From contig NZ_CP016503.1 of assembly GCF_001693335.1 (NCBI RefSeq), forward strand, positions 930,001 to 994,000: a DNA stretch of 64,000 nt, written 5' to 3'. Position 1 is the first letter of the stretch. Each line of letters starts with the position of its first letter. Below the pieces are notes generated by a model. The model worked only from the letters and a program-made list of their open reading frames with translations. It was not told the origin of the DNA and made no database searches. This document shows, piece by piece, positions 57,341 through 64,000 of the stretch. The position numbers were made by a program, and so were the translations under genes. The stretch comes from Helicobacter enhydrae. Its GTDB lineage: Bacteria; Campylobacterota; Campylobacteria; Campylobacterales; Helicobacteraceae.

Positions 57341-58408
57341 ATGGGGCTTTTAGAACAAATCGATAGTGGGGTGGAATTCAGTGCTTCTGAACTTGTCAAA
57401 CTTTATGATTATGACTTGCTAGAACTAGGAGAGTTTGCAGATCAAAAGCGTCGCAAACTTCATAGCAATAAGGTTTTTTTCAACATCAATCGCCATATCA
57501 ATCCTAGCAATATTTGTGCTGATGTTTGCAAGTTTTGTGCTTTCTCTGCGAGTCGCAAAAATCCAAATCCCTATGAAATGAATCTTGATGAGATTCTCAA
57601 ACACACTCAAGAAGCCATCAAAAACGGAGCCAAAGAGGTGCATATTGTCAGCTCCCACTCTCCCAATTACACTTATGAATGGTATTTTTCAATGTTTAAA
57701 ACTCTCAAAGAAAGCTTCCCATCGCTTCACATCAAAGCAATGACTGCAGCAGAGGTGGATTATTGTTCAAGACGCTTTGGCAAAAGTTATCAAGTCGTCT
57801 TGGAGGATATGGCAAAAAATGGAGTGGATTCTATGCCCGGAGGAGGTGCAGAGATTTTTGATGAAGACATCAGAAAAAAACTCTGCCACGGCAAAGTCAA
57901 ATCGCACGAATGGCTAGAAATCCATTCTTTGTGGCACAAAATGGGACGCTATAGCAATGCTACGATGCTCTTTGGGCATATCGAAAGCCGTTTGCACAGG
58001 ATTGATCATATTTTGCGTCTCAAACACACACAAAACACCTCTTGCAATGGAGGATTCAATGCCTTTATCCCATTGCTTTATCAAACCCAAAACAATTTTC
58101 TCAAAATCCAACAGAGCCCATCTGCCCAAGAAATCCTCAAAACTATCGCCATTGCTAGAATCTTGCTTGATAATATCCCTCACATCAAAGCGTATTGGGC
58201 GACTCTTGGACTCAATCTCGCCCTTGTCGCACAAGAATTTGGGGCAGATGACATTGATGGAACGATTCAGGTTGAAAGCATACAATCAAGAGCAGGGGCA
58301 AAAAGCTCCAATGGAATCTCTCAAGAAGAGCTTATCTACAAAATCAAAGATGCGGGATTTAGGGCGATTGAGAGAGATAGCCTTTATCGTGAGCTTAATG
58401 AATTTTAA
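57341..58408 (+). CDS. mqnE: Aminofutalosine synthase MqnE
   Basis: A radical SAM enzyme of the futalosine route to menaquinone, the only quinone of Helicobacter. It has 355 residues with cysteines 59, 63 and 66 in NICADVCKFCAFSA, then PGGGAEIFDEDIRKKLCHGK and RSRAGAKSS-type QSRAGAKSSNGI. It follows moaA by 50 bases with AAGGAA before its ATG. Confidence 0.95.
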   Translation: MGLLEQIDSGVEFSASELVKLYDYDLLELGEFADQKRRKLHSNKVFFNINRHINPSNICADVCKFCAFSASRKNPNPYEMNLDEILKHTQEAIKNGAKEVHIVSSHSPNYTYEWYFSMFKTLKESFPSLHIKAMTAAEVDYCSRRFGKSYQVVLEDMAKNGVDSMPGGGAEIFDEDIRKKLCHGKVKSHEWLEIHSLWHKMGRYSNATMLFGHIESRLHRIDHILRLKHTQNTSCNGGFNAFIPLLYQTQNNFLKIQQSPSAQEILKTIAIARILLDNIPHIKAYWATLGLNLALVAQEFGADDIDGTIQVESIQSRAGAKSSNGISQEELIYKIKDAGFRAIERDSLYRELNEF

Positions 58409-58422
58409 TCAAAGGAAATCAA

Positions 58423-58869
58423 ATGAAATATTACAGCTATCAAGATTTTTTACAACACGCCAAAGAACTGCACCAACAAATTGACACAAACATTGGGTGC
58501 CCTGATGCCATTATTGCCGTTGCTAGGGGGGGCTTAACTCTTGCACATTTTCTTTCTTTGCGTTGGGATTTACGCGAAGTCTATATGCTCAATGCAATAT
58601 CCTACAATCAAGACAAGCAAGGGGAGTTGGTTGTCAAAAACCTTCCTACAATCCCTGCAGATATACAAAAAGTTTTGATTGTTGATGAAATTGTAGATAG
58701 TGGTAAAAGTCTTCAAAAAATTGTAGAGATTTTGAAAAACAATCATCCCAAAGTTGAGTTTTATACAGCTACAATCTTTCAAAAAACAAGTGCAATCATT
58801 CAAGCGGATTTTTCAATCCAAGAGCCAACAGATTGGATTGATTTCTTTTGGGAACGCGATATGTTTTAG
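58423..58869 (+). CDS. Purine phosphoribosyltransferase (Gpt-like)
   Basis: The 148-residue type I phosphoribosyltransferase probably salvages xanthine or guanine with PRPP. The PRPP loop is VLIVDEIVDSGKSLQKI, the N-terminal loop AIIAVARGGLTLAHFLS, and the end EPTDWIDFFWERD is typical of Gpt-like proteins. Base specificity is not certain. It is 14 bases after mqnE and 9 bases before the fumarase genes. Confidence 0.8.
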   Translation: MKYYSYQDFLQHAKELHQQIDTNIGCPDAIIAVARGGLTLAHFLSLRWDLREVYMLNAISYNQDKQGELVVKNLPTIPADIQKVLIVDEIVDSGKSLQKIVEILKNNHPKVEFYTATIFQKTSAIIQADFSIQEPTDWIDFFWERDMF

Positions 58870-58878
58870 GAGGAAACA

Positions 58879-59724
58879 ATGAAAGTCATTCACACTCATA
58901 CCATCACTCAAGAAGTAGCAAAGCTCTGCATCCAAGCTTGTAAAAATGTCACAAAAGATGTGAGCCAAGCATTTGGTGTCGCTTATCAACAAGAAAGCTC
59001 AATGCTAGGAAAAGAGATTCTCTCACAACTCATCAAAAACCACCAAATCGCCCAAGAGAAACAAATCCCAATCTGTCAAGATACGGGAATGTGCGTTGTT
59101 TTTGTAGATCTGGGACAAGAAGTGCAAATCCAAGGCGGATCGCTCACAGATGCGATTCAGCAAGGCGTTGCACAGGGATACACTCAAGGTTATCTACGCA
59201 AATCCATCGTAAGCGATCCTGTGTTTGCACGCAAAAACACCCAAGACAACACTCCTGCGGTGATTCATTACAATATCGTGGAGGGAGATTCTTTGAGCAT
59301 CACGCTTGCCCCCAAAGGCTTTGGGAGTGAAAACAAAAGTGCATTGCAAATGCTCACTCCTGCACAAGGTTTGGGTGGAATCAAGCAGTTTTTTATCCAA
59401 ACCCTACAAAATGCAGGACCCAACTCTTGCCCTCCGTTGCTGATTGGCATTGGGATTGGTGGGACAATGGAACAATGTGCAATCCTAGCCAAAAAGGCAG
59501 CAGTGCGAGAAATCGGATCGCACAACAAAACCCCAGAATATGCAGAGCTTGAAAATGAACTTGTGTTGATGGCAAATGCACTAGGTATCGGTCCTCAAGG
59601 TTTGGGAGGAGACACCACGGTTTTTGGCGTCAATATCGAATGGTATCCCACCCACATCGCTGGATTGCCCGTGGCAATCAACATCAACTGCAATGCCGTG
59701 CGACACAAAAGTATCACACTCTAA
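58879..59724 (+). CDS. Class I fumarate hydratase, alpha subunit
   Basis: An iron-sulfur fumarase (fumarate/malate). It has 281 residues matching the N-terminal half of class I enzymes: PICQDTGMCVVFVDLG, SCPPLLIGIGIGGTMEQC and HIAGLPVAININCNAVRH. Cys residues in those segments can bind the 4Fe-4S cluster. L-tartrate dehydratase (TtdA) is the main alternative, but fumarase is more likely in this central-metabolism setting. The beta-subunit gene follows after 9 bases. Confidence 0.88.
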   Translation: MKVIHTHTITQEVAKLCIQACKNVTKDVSQAFGVAYQQESSMLGKEILSQLIKNHQIAQEKQIPICQDTGMCVVFVDLGQEVQIQGGSLTDAIQQGVAQGYTQGYLRKSIVSDPVFARKNTQDNTPAVIHYNIVEGDSLSITLAPKGFGSENKSALQMLTPAQGLGGIKQFFIQTLQNAGPNSCPPLLIGIGIGGTMEQCAILAKKAAVREIGSHNKTPEYAELENELVLMANALGIGPQGLGGDTTVFGVNIEWYPTHIAGLPVAININCNAVRHKSITL

Positions 59725-59733
59725 AGGATTCAC

Positions 59734-60300
59734 ATGAAAATCTTACAAGCCCCATTCTCACACGAAGAACTCAAAAACCTGCGTGCAGGCGAATCTGTCT
59801 CAATCAATGGGCATTTTTTGGTTGCAAGAGATGCAGCACACAAACGCCTATTTGAATGTATCCAAAACCACCAACAACTCCCTGTCTCCCTACAAGGAGA
59901 GTGTGTGTATTATATGGGTCCCTCTCCTGCCAACCCCGGAGAAGTCATCGGATCTGCAGGTCCAACAACTAGCGGAAGAATGGATGTTTATACCCCCACA
60001 CTTTTAGAGTGTGGTTTGCGCGCTATGATTGGCAAAGGCTACCGCTCACAAGAGGTGATTGATGCGATTGTCAAATATGAGGCAGTGTATTTTGTATGTA
60101 TTGGCGGAGCTGGAGCGTTGATTTCCCAATCAATCAAAAAATATGAAGTCTTAGCCTACGAAGATTTGGGAGCTGAAGCGATTGCAAGGATTGAAGTAGA
60201 AAACTTCCCCTGCATTGTCGCCATTGATTCTAGAGGGAACAATTTCTATTTGCAAGGGCAACAACTTGCCAAATCCCCAATCAATCGCCCCATTCGCTAG
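59734..60300 (+). CDS. Class I fumarate hydratase, beta subunit
   Basis: The 188-residue protein matches the C-terminal half of class I fumarases: SINGHFLVARDAAHKR, YYMGPSPANPGEVIGSAGPT and VYFVCIGGAGALISQSI. It works as a complex with the alpha subunit encoded just before. Its TAG overlaps the convergent cadA stop (CTAG). Confidence 0.88.
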   Translation: MKILQAPFSHEELKNLRAGESVSINGHFLVARDAAHKRLFECIQNHQQLPVSLQGECVYYMGPSPANPGEVIGSAGPTTSGRMDVYTPTLLECGLRAMIGKGYRSQEVIDAIVKYEAVYFVCIGGAGALISQSIKKYEVLAYEDLGAEAIARIEVENFPCIVAIDSRGNNFYLQGQQLAKSPINRPIR

Positions 60301-62345
60301 ACACGCACGATACGGCTTGCATTGAGCAAAGCCAAGAGTGCAACACCCACATCACCAAAGACAGCCTCCCACATTCCTGCCACACCAAACACGCCAAGCA
60401 CGATAAACACCCCTTTCACACCCAAGGCAAAAACGATATTTTGCACGATGATCTTTTTGGTTTTTTTGGCAATCTCAATGGCTTGAGGGATTTTGCTCAA
60501 ATCATCATTGACCAAAATGACATCTGCACTCTCTTTGCTCAAATCGCTCCCTGAAATCCCCATAGAAATCCCAATCTCTGCATAATTCAACACCGGTGCA
60601 TCATTGACACCATCTCCGACAAATGCCGTGATCTTTTGTTTCTTTGAGGCAAATAGATCGAGTTTGTCTTTGGGCAAAAGATCGCCATAGGCTTCCTCAA
60701 TCCCTAGCTTTTTGGCAATTTTTTGAACAATCTTTGCATTATCGCCGCTAAGCATTGCCACCTCGATCCCCTCACTCTTCAATCGTGCAATCACGGCACT
60801 AGCATTTTTTTTGGGTTCATCAGAGATGATGATATGCCCCACATATTTCCCCTCAAGTGCTATATGAATCGCTGTATCTTCTAGCTTGACATCTGGATAC
60901 TGCACCCCAAAGCTCTCAAGCAGAGCCAAATTTCCGACCAAAATCTTATGCCCGCAACATTGAGCACTGATCCCCATACCTCCCAACTGAGTGTGCTGAA
61001 TCGGCTGATGTTTCCACTCAAGATCTTTGGCACATTTTTGCAAAGACTGGGCAATGGGGTGATTGGACAAATGCTCTGCACACAATGCAAGTTTGAGCAC
61101 TTCCAACTCTTGATATTCTCCATAAGGGACGATTTTTACCACTTCAAAAGCCCCCTGTGTCAAAGTGCCAGTTTTATCAAACATCACTTTCTGCACCTTA
61201 GCCAAAGCTTCAAGGATATTTGCCCCCTTGATCAAAATGCCATTTTTACTCGCACCCCCAATTCCCCCAAAATATCCCAAAGGCACGCTCAAAACCAATG
61301 CACAAGGGCAACTCACCATCACGACAACCAAAGCACGATAAAACCACTCCTCAAAACTTCCAAATCCCAACAATGGAGCAAAGACCACCAAACATACCGC
61401 CACAACAAGCACGATAGGGGTATAGATACGCGCAAAAGCTGTGATCATTTTTTCAGTTTTTGCTTTTTTGCCACTAGCATTTGCAATCAAATCGACAATC
61501 CCTGCGATTGTGCTGTTTTCATATTTTTGGGTGATACGCACTTCAAGCACCCCAACAAGATTGATACTTCCACCCAAAACACTATCCCCCACGCCCACAA
61601 ATCTAGGGAGGGATTCTCCATTGAGTGCTTTTTGATCCACTTCACTCTCGCCCTTGCACACAATGCCATCACTTGGGATTTTCTCTCCAGCACGCACGAC
61701 CACCACATCATCGACCTCTAGATCTTGGGGCATTACTTTTGCAACTTCTCCATTTGCTTGTTTCTTCCACGCAAAAGAGGGGTTGAAATCCATCAAGGCA
61801 TTGATATTTTTACGCGACTGATGCACAGCCATTCTCTCAAAAAAATCACCAACACGAAAAAACAAAATCACTGCCACCGCCTCAAGATATGCCCCAATGC
61901 ACACTGCTGAAATAGTTGCAAAAAGCATCAAAAAATGCTCATCAAAAAACTCCTTTGCCAAAATGCGTTTATAAGCCCCCCTAAATACAGGGATCCCAGC
62001 TACAACATAAATACAAAACAAAGCAGCATAAGCAAGTGGCTTCATCACCCCACTATGCAGACTCCACACACACAACAAAAACCCAGCAATCAAAGTAGCC
62101 AAAAATACAATCTCGCCTGTTTTTTTGCCTTCACTTGATTCTTCCTCAAAGGGAATCAAAGCCACCCCACTCTCAATCTCCTCAATCGCTTTTAGCACGG
62201 CAGGAAAATCCGAAGTGTCCAAAAACATCACACCAGAAGCAAAATCAATCCTCACATTCTGCACAAATGCACATTTCCTCAACCCATCTTCCAAAGCATT
62301 GGCACAATTTGGGCAATCCAAATGCTTGATATGATATTTTTTCAT
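60297..62345 (-). CDS. cadA: Zn/Cd/Co-exporting P1B-type ATPase
   Basis: It pumps divalent heavy metals out of the cell. It has 682 residues. The N-terminal HMA domain has LDCPNCANALE (CxxC at 11-14), the ion site is SCPCALVLSVPLG (CPC at 346-348), the phosphorylated Asp390 is in DKTGTLTQG, and the hinge GDGVNDAPVLNYA is near the end. CPC with a downstream SVPLG region resembles the zinc/cadmium group rather than the copper group. It precedes nothing on this strand except the converging fumarase. Confidence 0.93.
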   Translation of the reverse strand: MKKYHIKHLDCPNCANALEDGLRKCAFVQNVRIDFASGVMFLDTSDFPAVLKAIEEIESGVALIPFEEESSEGKKTGEIVFLATLIAGFLLCVWSLHSGVMKPLAYAALFCIYVVAGIPVFRGAYKRILAKEFFDEHFLMLFATISAVCIGAYLEAVAVILFFRVGDFFERMAVHQSRKNINALMDFNPSFAWKKQANGEVAKVMPQDLEVDDVVVVRAGEKIPSDGIVCKGESEVDQKALNGESLPRFVGVGDSVLGGSINLVGVLEVRITQKYENSTIAGIVDLIANASGKKAKTEKMITAFARIYTPIVLVVAVCLVVFAPLLGFGSFEEWFYRALVVVMVSCPCALVLSVPLGYFGGIGGASKNGILIKGANILEALAKVQKVMFDKTGTLTQGAFEVVKIVPYGEYQELEVLKLALCAEHLSNHPIAQSLQKCAKDLEWKHQPIQHTQLGGMGISAQCCGHKILVGNLALLESFGVQYPDVKLEDTAIHIALEGKYVGHIIISDEPKKNASAVIARLKSEGIEVAMLSGDNAKIVQKIAKKLGIEEAYGDLLPKDKLDLFASKKQKITAFVGDGVNDAPVLNYAEIGISMGISGSDLSKESADVILVNDDLSKIPQAIEIAKKTKKIIVQNIVFALGVKGVFIVLGVFGVAGMWEAVFGDVGVALLALLNASRIVRV

Positions 62346-62354
62346 CCTATTCCT

Positions 62355-63860
62355 TTATGAAAGCTTCCTATAGCTAAAAGCCTCTAATAAATGAGATTTT
62401 TGAATCTGCTCGCTGCCATCCAAATCAGCGATTGTCCGTGCAACTTTTTTGATTTTGTTTGCACCACGATAGCTCAGTGCGAAACGCTCACAAGCACGCT
62501 TGAGCAAATCTTGACATTCTTTGTCAAGCTGACAAAATTCTGCGATTTCTTTTTCATTGAGCTTGCCGTTGAATTCTGTCTGCCCTCGCTTTTTCTGTGC
62601 GATAAATGCCCCAAACATTTGTTCTTGCATTTGCTTAGAATTCATACCGACACTTTGCTCTTTGAGCTCAGACATCTGCACAAACAAATCGATCCTGTCC
62701 AAAAATGGCTCTGACAAGCGATTGCGATAAGCACTGATCTCGCGTTCTTGGCAGCGACAAGATTTGCTAGTGCTTAGTAGATTCCCACAAGGACAAGGAT
62801 TGAGTGCTCCGACAAACAAAAATGAAGTCGAGTATTTGATCTTGCTTTGCACGCGTGAAACCACTAGAGTTTGATTCTCAAGGGGTTCGCGTAATGCCTC
62901 CAAAATATCCTTTTTGAAATGAGGCAACTCATCCAAAAACAGAAGCCCATGGTGTGCAAGGGCGATTTCACCGGGTTTTGCCTGAAGCTTGCTCACAGAA
63001 CCCAAAATGCTTGATTTGGATGCACTTTGGTGGGGTTCGCGAAAGGGTCGCAATGGAGAATAAGACACACTTTGCCCACCCATAGATTGCACTTTGGCAC
63101 ACTCAATCATTTCCTCCAAACTCATCGGTGGGAGCAAGTAACGCATTCTTTTGGCAATCATACTTTTGCCACATCCCGGACTCCCCTCAAAAATGATATT
63201 GTGGAATCCACTCACCGCAATCAAGCTCGCACGCTTAGCAACCTCCTGCCCCAAAACATCGACAAAATCCAACTCAAAATCTTGCAAATAGTAATAATGG
63301 TTTTGATTGACTTCAACAAATGGATAGGAGACTTCCAGCCTCTGATATGGCACCCCCTCTTGCATCGTAATCATCTGCAATGCCTCATTTAGGTTTTTGG
63401 CAAAATACAGATTTAGTGAAGGAATAAAAGCAAAAACCTCCTCCCCTCCACTAGGCAAAATCACTTTGGCATTGGGTCGCTCAAGTGCAATTTGCAACAA
63501 TAGTGGATAAATATTGTCTTGATGTTTCAAGCTCCCATCAAGCCCAAGCTCACCAAAAGCAAACCACTCTTCTTGCAACGATTGTTTGTGCAATGCCCCC
63601 AAAAGTGCGATAGGCAAATCAAAATGCGTCCCGCTCTTTGGCAAATCTGACGGGGAGAGATTGAGGGTGAATTTCATCGGTGGGAGCTTGATGTCAAAAT
63701 GAGACAAGGCAGACTGGACGCGATGCTTTGCCTCTTGGATTGAATGGCTCACAAGTCCTGTGATATTGAAGCTAGGTAGCCCTCTTGCAAAGCCACCCTC
63801 CACTTCAACAATCTTTGCACCATTCTCATAAAATGTGGCACAAAAAATTGTGTTAATCAT
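62355..63860 (-). CDS. comM: YifB/ComM-family AAA+ ATPase
   Basis: ComM promotes branch migration during natural transformation, and Helicobacter is naturally competent. It has 501 residues. Start [20 protein letters not shown], a Lon-like domain in the first 180 residues, Walker A GSPGCGKS (226-233), the sensor region [20 protein letters not shown], and a zinc-like [13 protein letters not shown]. It starts with an ATG that overlaps the def stop (ATGA). Confidence 0.92.
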   Translation of the reverse strand: MINTIFCATFYENGAKIVEVEGGFARGLPSFNITGLVSHSIQEAKHRVQSALSHFDIKLPPMKFTLNLSPSDLPKSGTHFDLPIALLGALHKQSLQEEWFAFGELGLDGSLKHQDNIYPLLLQIALERPNAKVILPSGGEEVFAFIPSLNLYFAKNLNEALQMITMQEGVPYQRLEVSYPFVEVNQNHYYYLQDFELDFVDVLGQEVAKRASLIAVSGFHNIIFEGSPGCGKSMIAKRMRYLLPPMSLEEMIECAKVQSMGGQSVSYSPLRPFREPHQSASKSSILGSVSKLQAKPGEIALAHHGLLFLDELPHFKKDILEALREPLENQTLVVSRVQSKIKYSTSFLFVGALNPCPCGNLLSTSKSCRCQEREISAYRNRLSEPFLDRIDLFVQMSELKEQSVGMNSKQMQEQMFGAFIAQKKRGQTEFNGKLNEKEIAEFCQLDKECQDLLKRACERFALSYRGANKIKKVARTIADLDGSEQIQKSHLLEAFSYRKLS

Positions 63861-64000
63861 TTCTTTTGACGCTCTTTTTGGATGCGTCTAAGCTCTTTTT
63901 CGAACTTTTTACGCTTGAGGATAGAGAGGCGATCAACAAACAAAATGCCCTCCAAATGATCCATTTCGTGCTGAATCGCAACAGCCAAATAACCCTTTGC
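63857..64000 (-). CDS. def: Peptide deformylase, C-terminal part
   Basis: The last 47 codons are present and the gene runs off the right edge. The metal motif [17 protein letters not shown] (HExxH) is followed by a basic tail ending RIQKERQKK. It removes the formyl group from new proteins. Its TGA overlaps the comM ATG. Confidence 0.95.
   Translation of the reverse strand, partial: AKGYLAVAIQHEMDHLEGILFVDRLSILKRKKFEKELRRIQKERQKK

Noticed and set aside
60948-61721. 257-codon open frame on the plus strand
   Set aside because: It is antisense to cadA, whose motifs (CPC, DKTGT) fix the coding strand.

Overview
The window is chromosomal DNA from a Helicobacter species (Campylobacterota), very probably not H. 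pylori. The evidence is gene content and local order: the rplK-rplA-rplJ-rplL / nusG-secE-tRNA-Trp-rpmG-tuf block behind a Thr-Tyr-Gly-Thr tRNA cluster, hom-yraN-trxA-trxB, cheY-prmA-ftsH-pssA, ccoNOQP, thrB-infB-rbfA, cadA-comM-def, the futalosine menaquinone enzyme MqnE and a PerR-type regulator. Genes are packed tightly. Most neighbours on one strand overlap by 1-13 bases (TGATG or ATGA junctions), and several convergent pairs even share stop-codon bases. No stretch longer than about 160 bases lacks a gene or RNA.

Layout. 1-4600 (minus): ribosomal proteins, transcription and secretion factors, EF-Tu and five tRNAs, with an L10-type leader before rplJ. 4600-16000 (minus): MnmD-like methyltransferase, a TIGR01212 radical SAM protein, dapB, trxB, trxA, yraN, hom, two envelope proteins, rlmB, rsmI, rpmE, ruvA and a FapA-like protein. 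16050-18890 (plus): murJ and cysS, followed by a convergent YceI-type secreted protein. 19580-26060 (plus): PolB-type exonuclease, a 79-residue unknown, cheY, prmA, ftsH, a degenerate phosphatidylserine-decarboxylase-like protein, pssA and a TauE/SafE transporter. 26040-32030 (minus): cbb3 oxidase ccoNOQP, then small membrane proteins (DUF4006, a 34-residue ORF, a TPM-like protein, a FixH-like protein) and three pseudopilin-like proteins. 32130-37950: tilS, ridA, rimO, fabI, tpiA, nhaC. 38045-43390: a sialic acid module, neuA-neuC-neuB on the minus strand and agcS plus a GT42 sialyltransferase on the plus strand. 43390-47050: murG, gltS, ffh. 47170-55600: perR, rbfA, infB, ylxR, thrB, tsaB, lpxC, an M23 peptidase, flhB. 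55600-60300: mobA divergent from moaA, mqnE, a phosphoribosyltransferase and a two-subunit class I fumarase. 60300-64000 (minus): cadA, comM and the end of def.

The most interesting region is the sialic acid module. It encodes a whole route from UDP-GlcNAc to CMP-Neu5Ac plus a sialyltransferase resembling Campylobacter CstII. The transferase gene carries a run of 12 C at the exact border between the catalytic domain and a basic C-terminal tail. One-base slippage would leave the catalytic domain intact and remove only the tail, so the tract may switch membrane attachment rather than turn the enzyme on or off. Other points of note are a ModE-like operator between mobA and moaA, a pseudopilin set and a 34-codon gene in the cbb3 locus, a PSD-like protein that has lost its self-cleavage serine, and paired inverted repeats before agcS.
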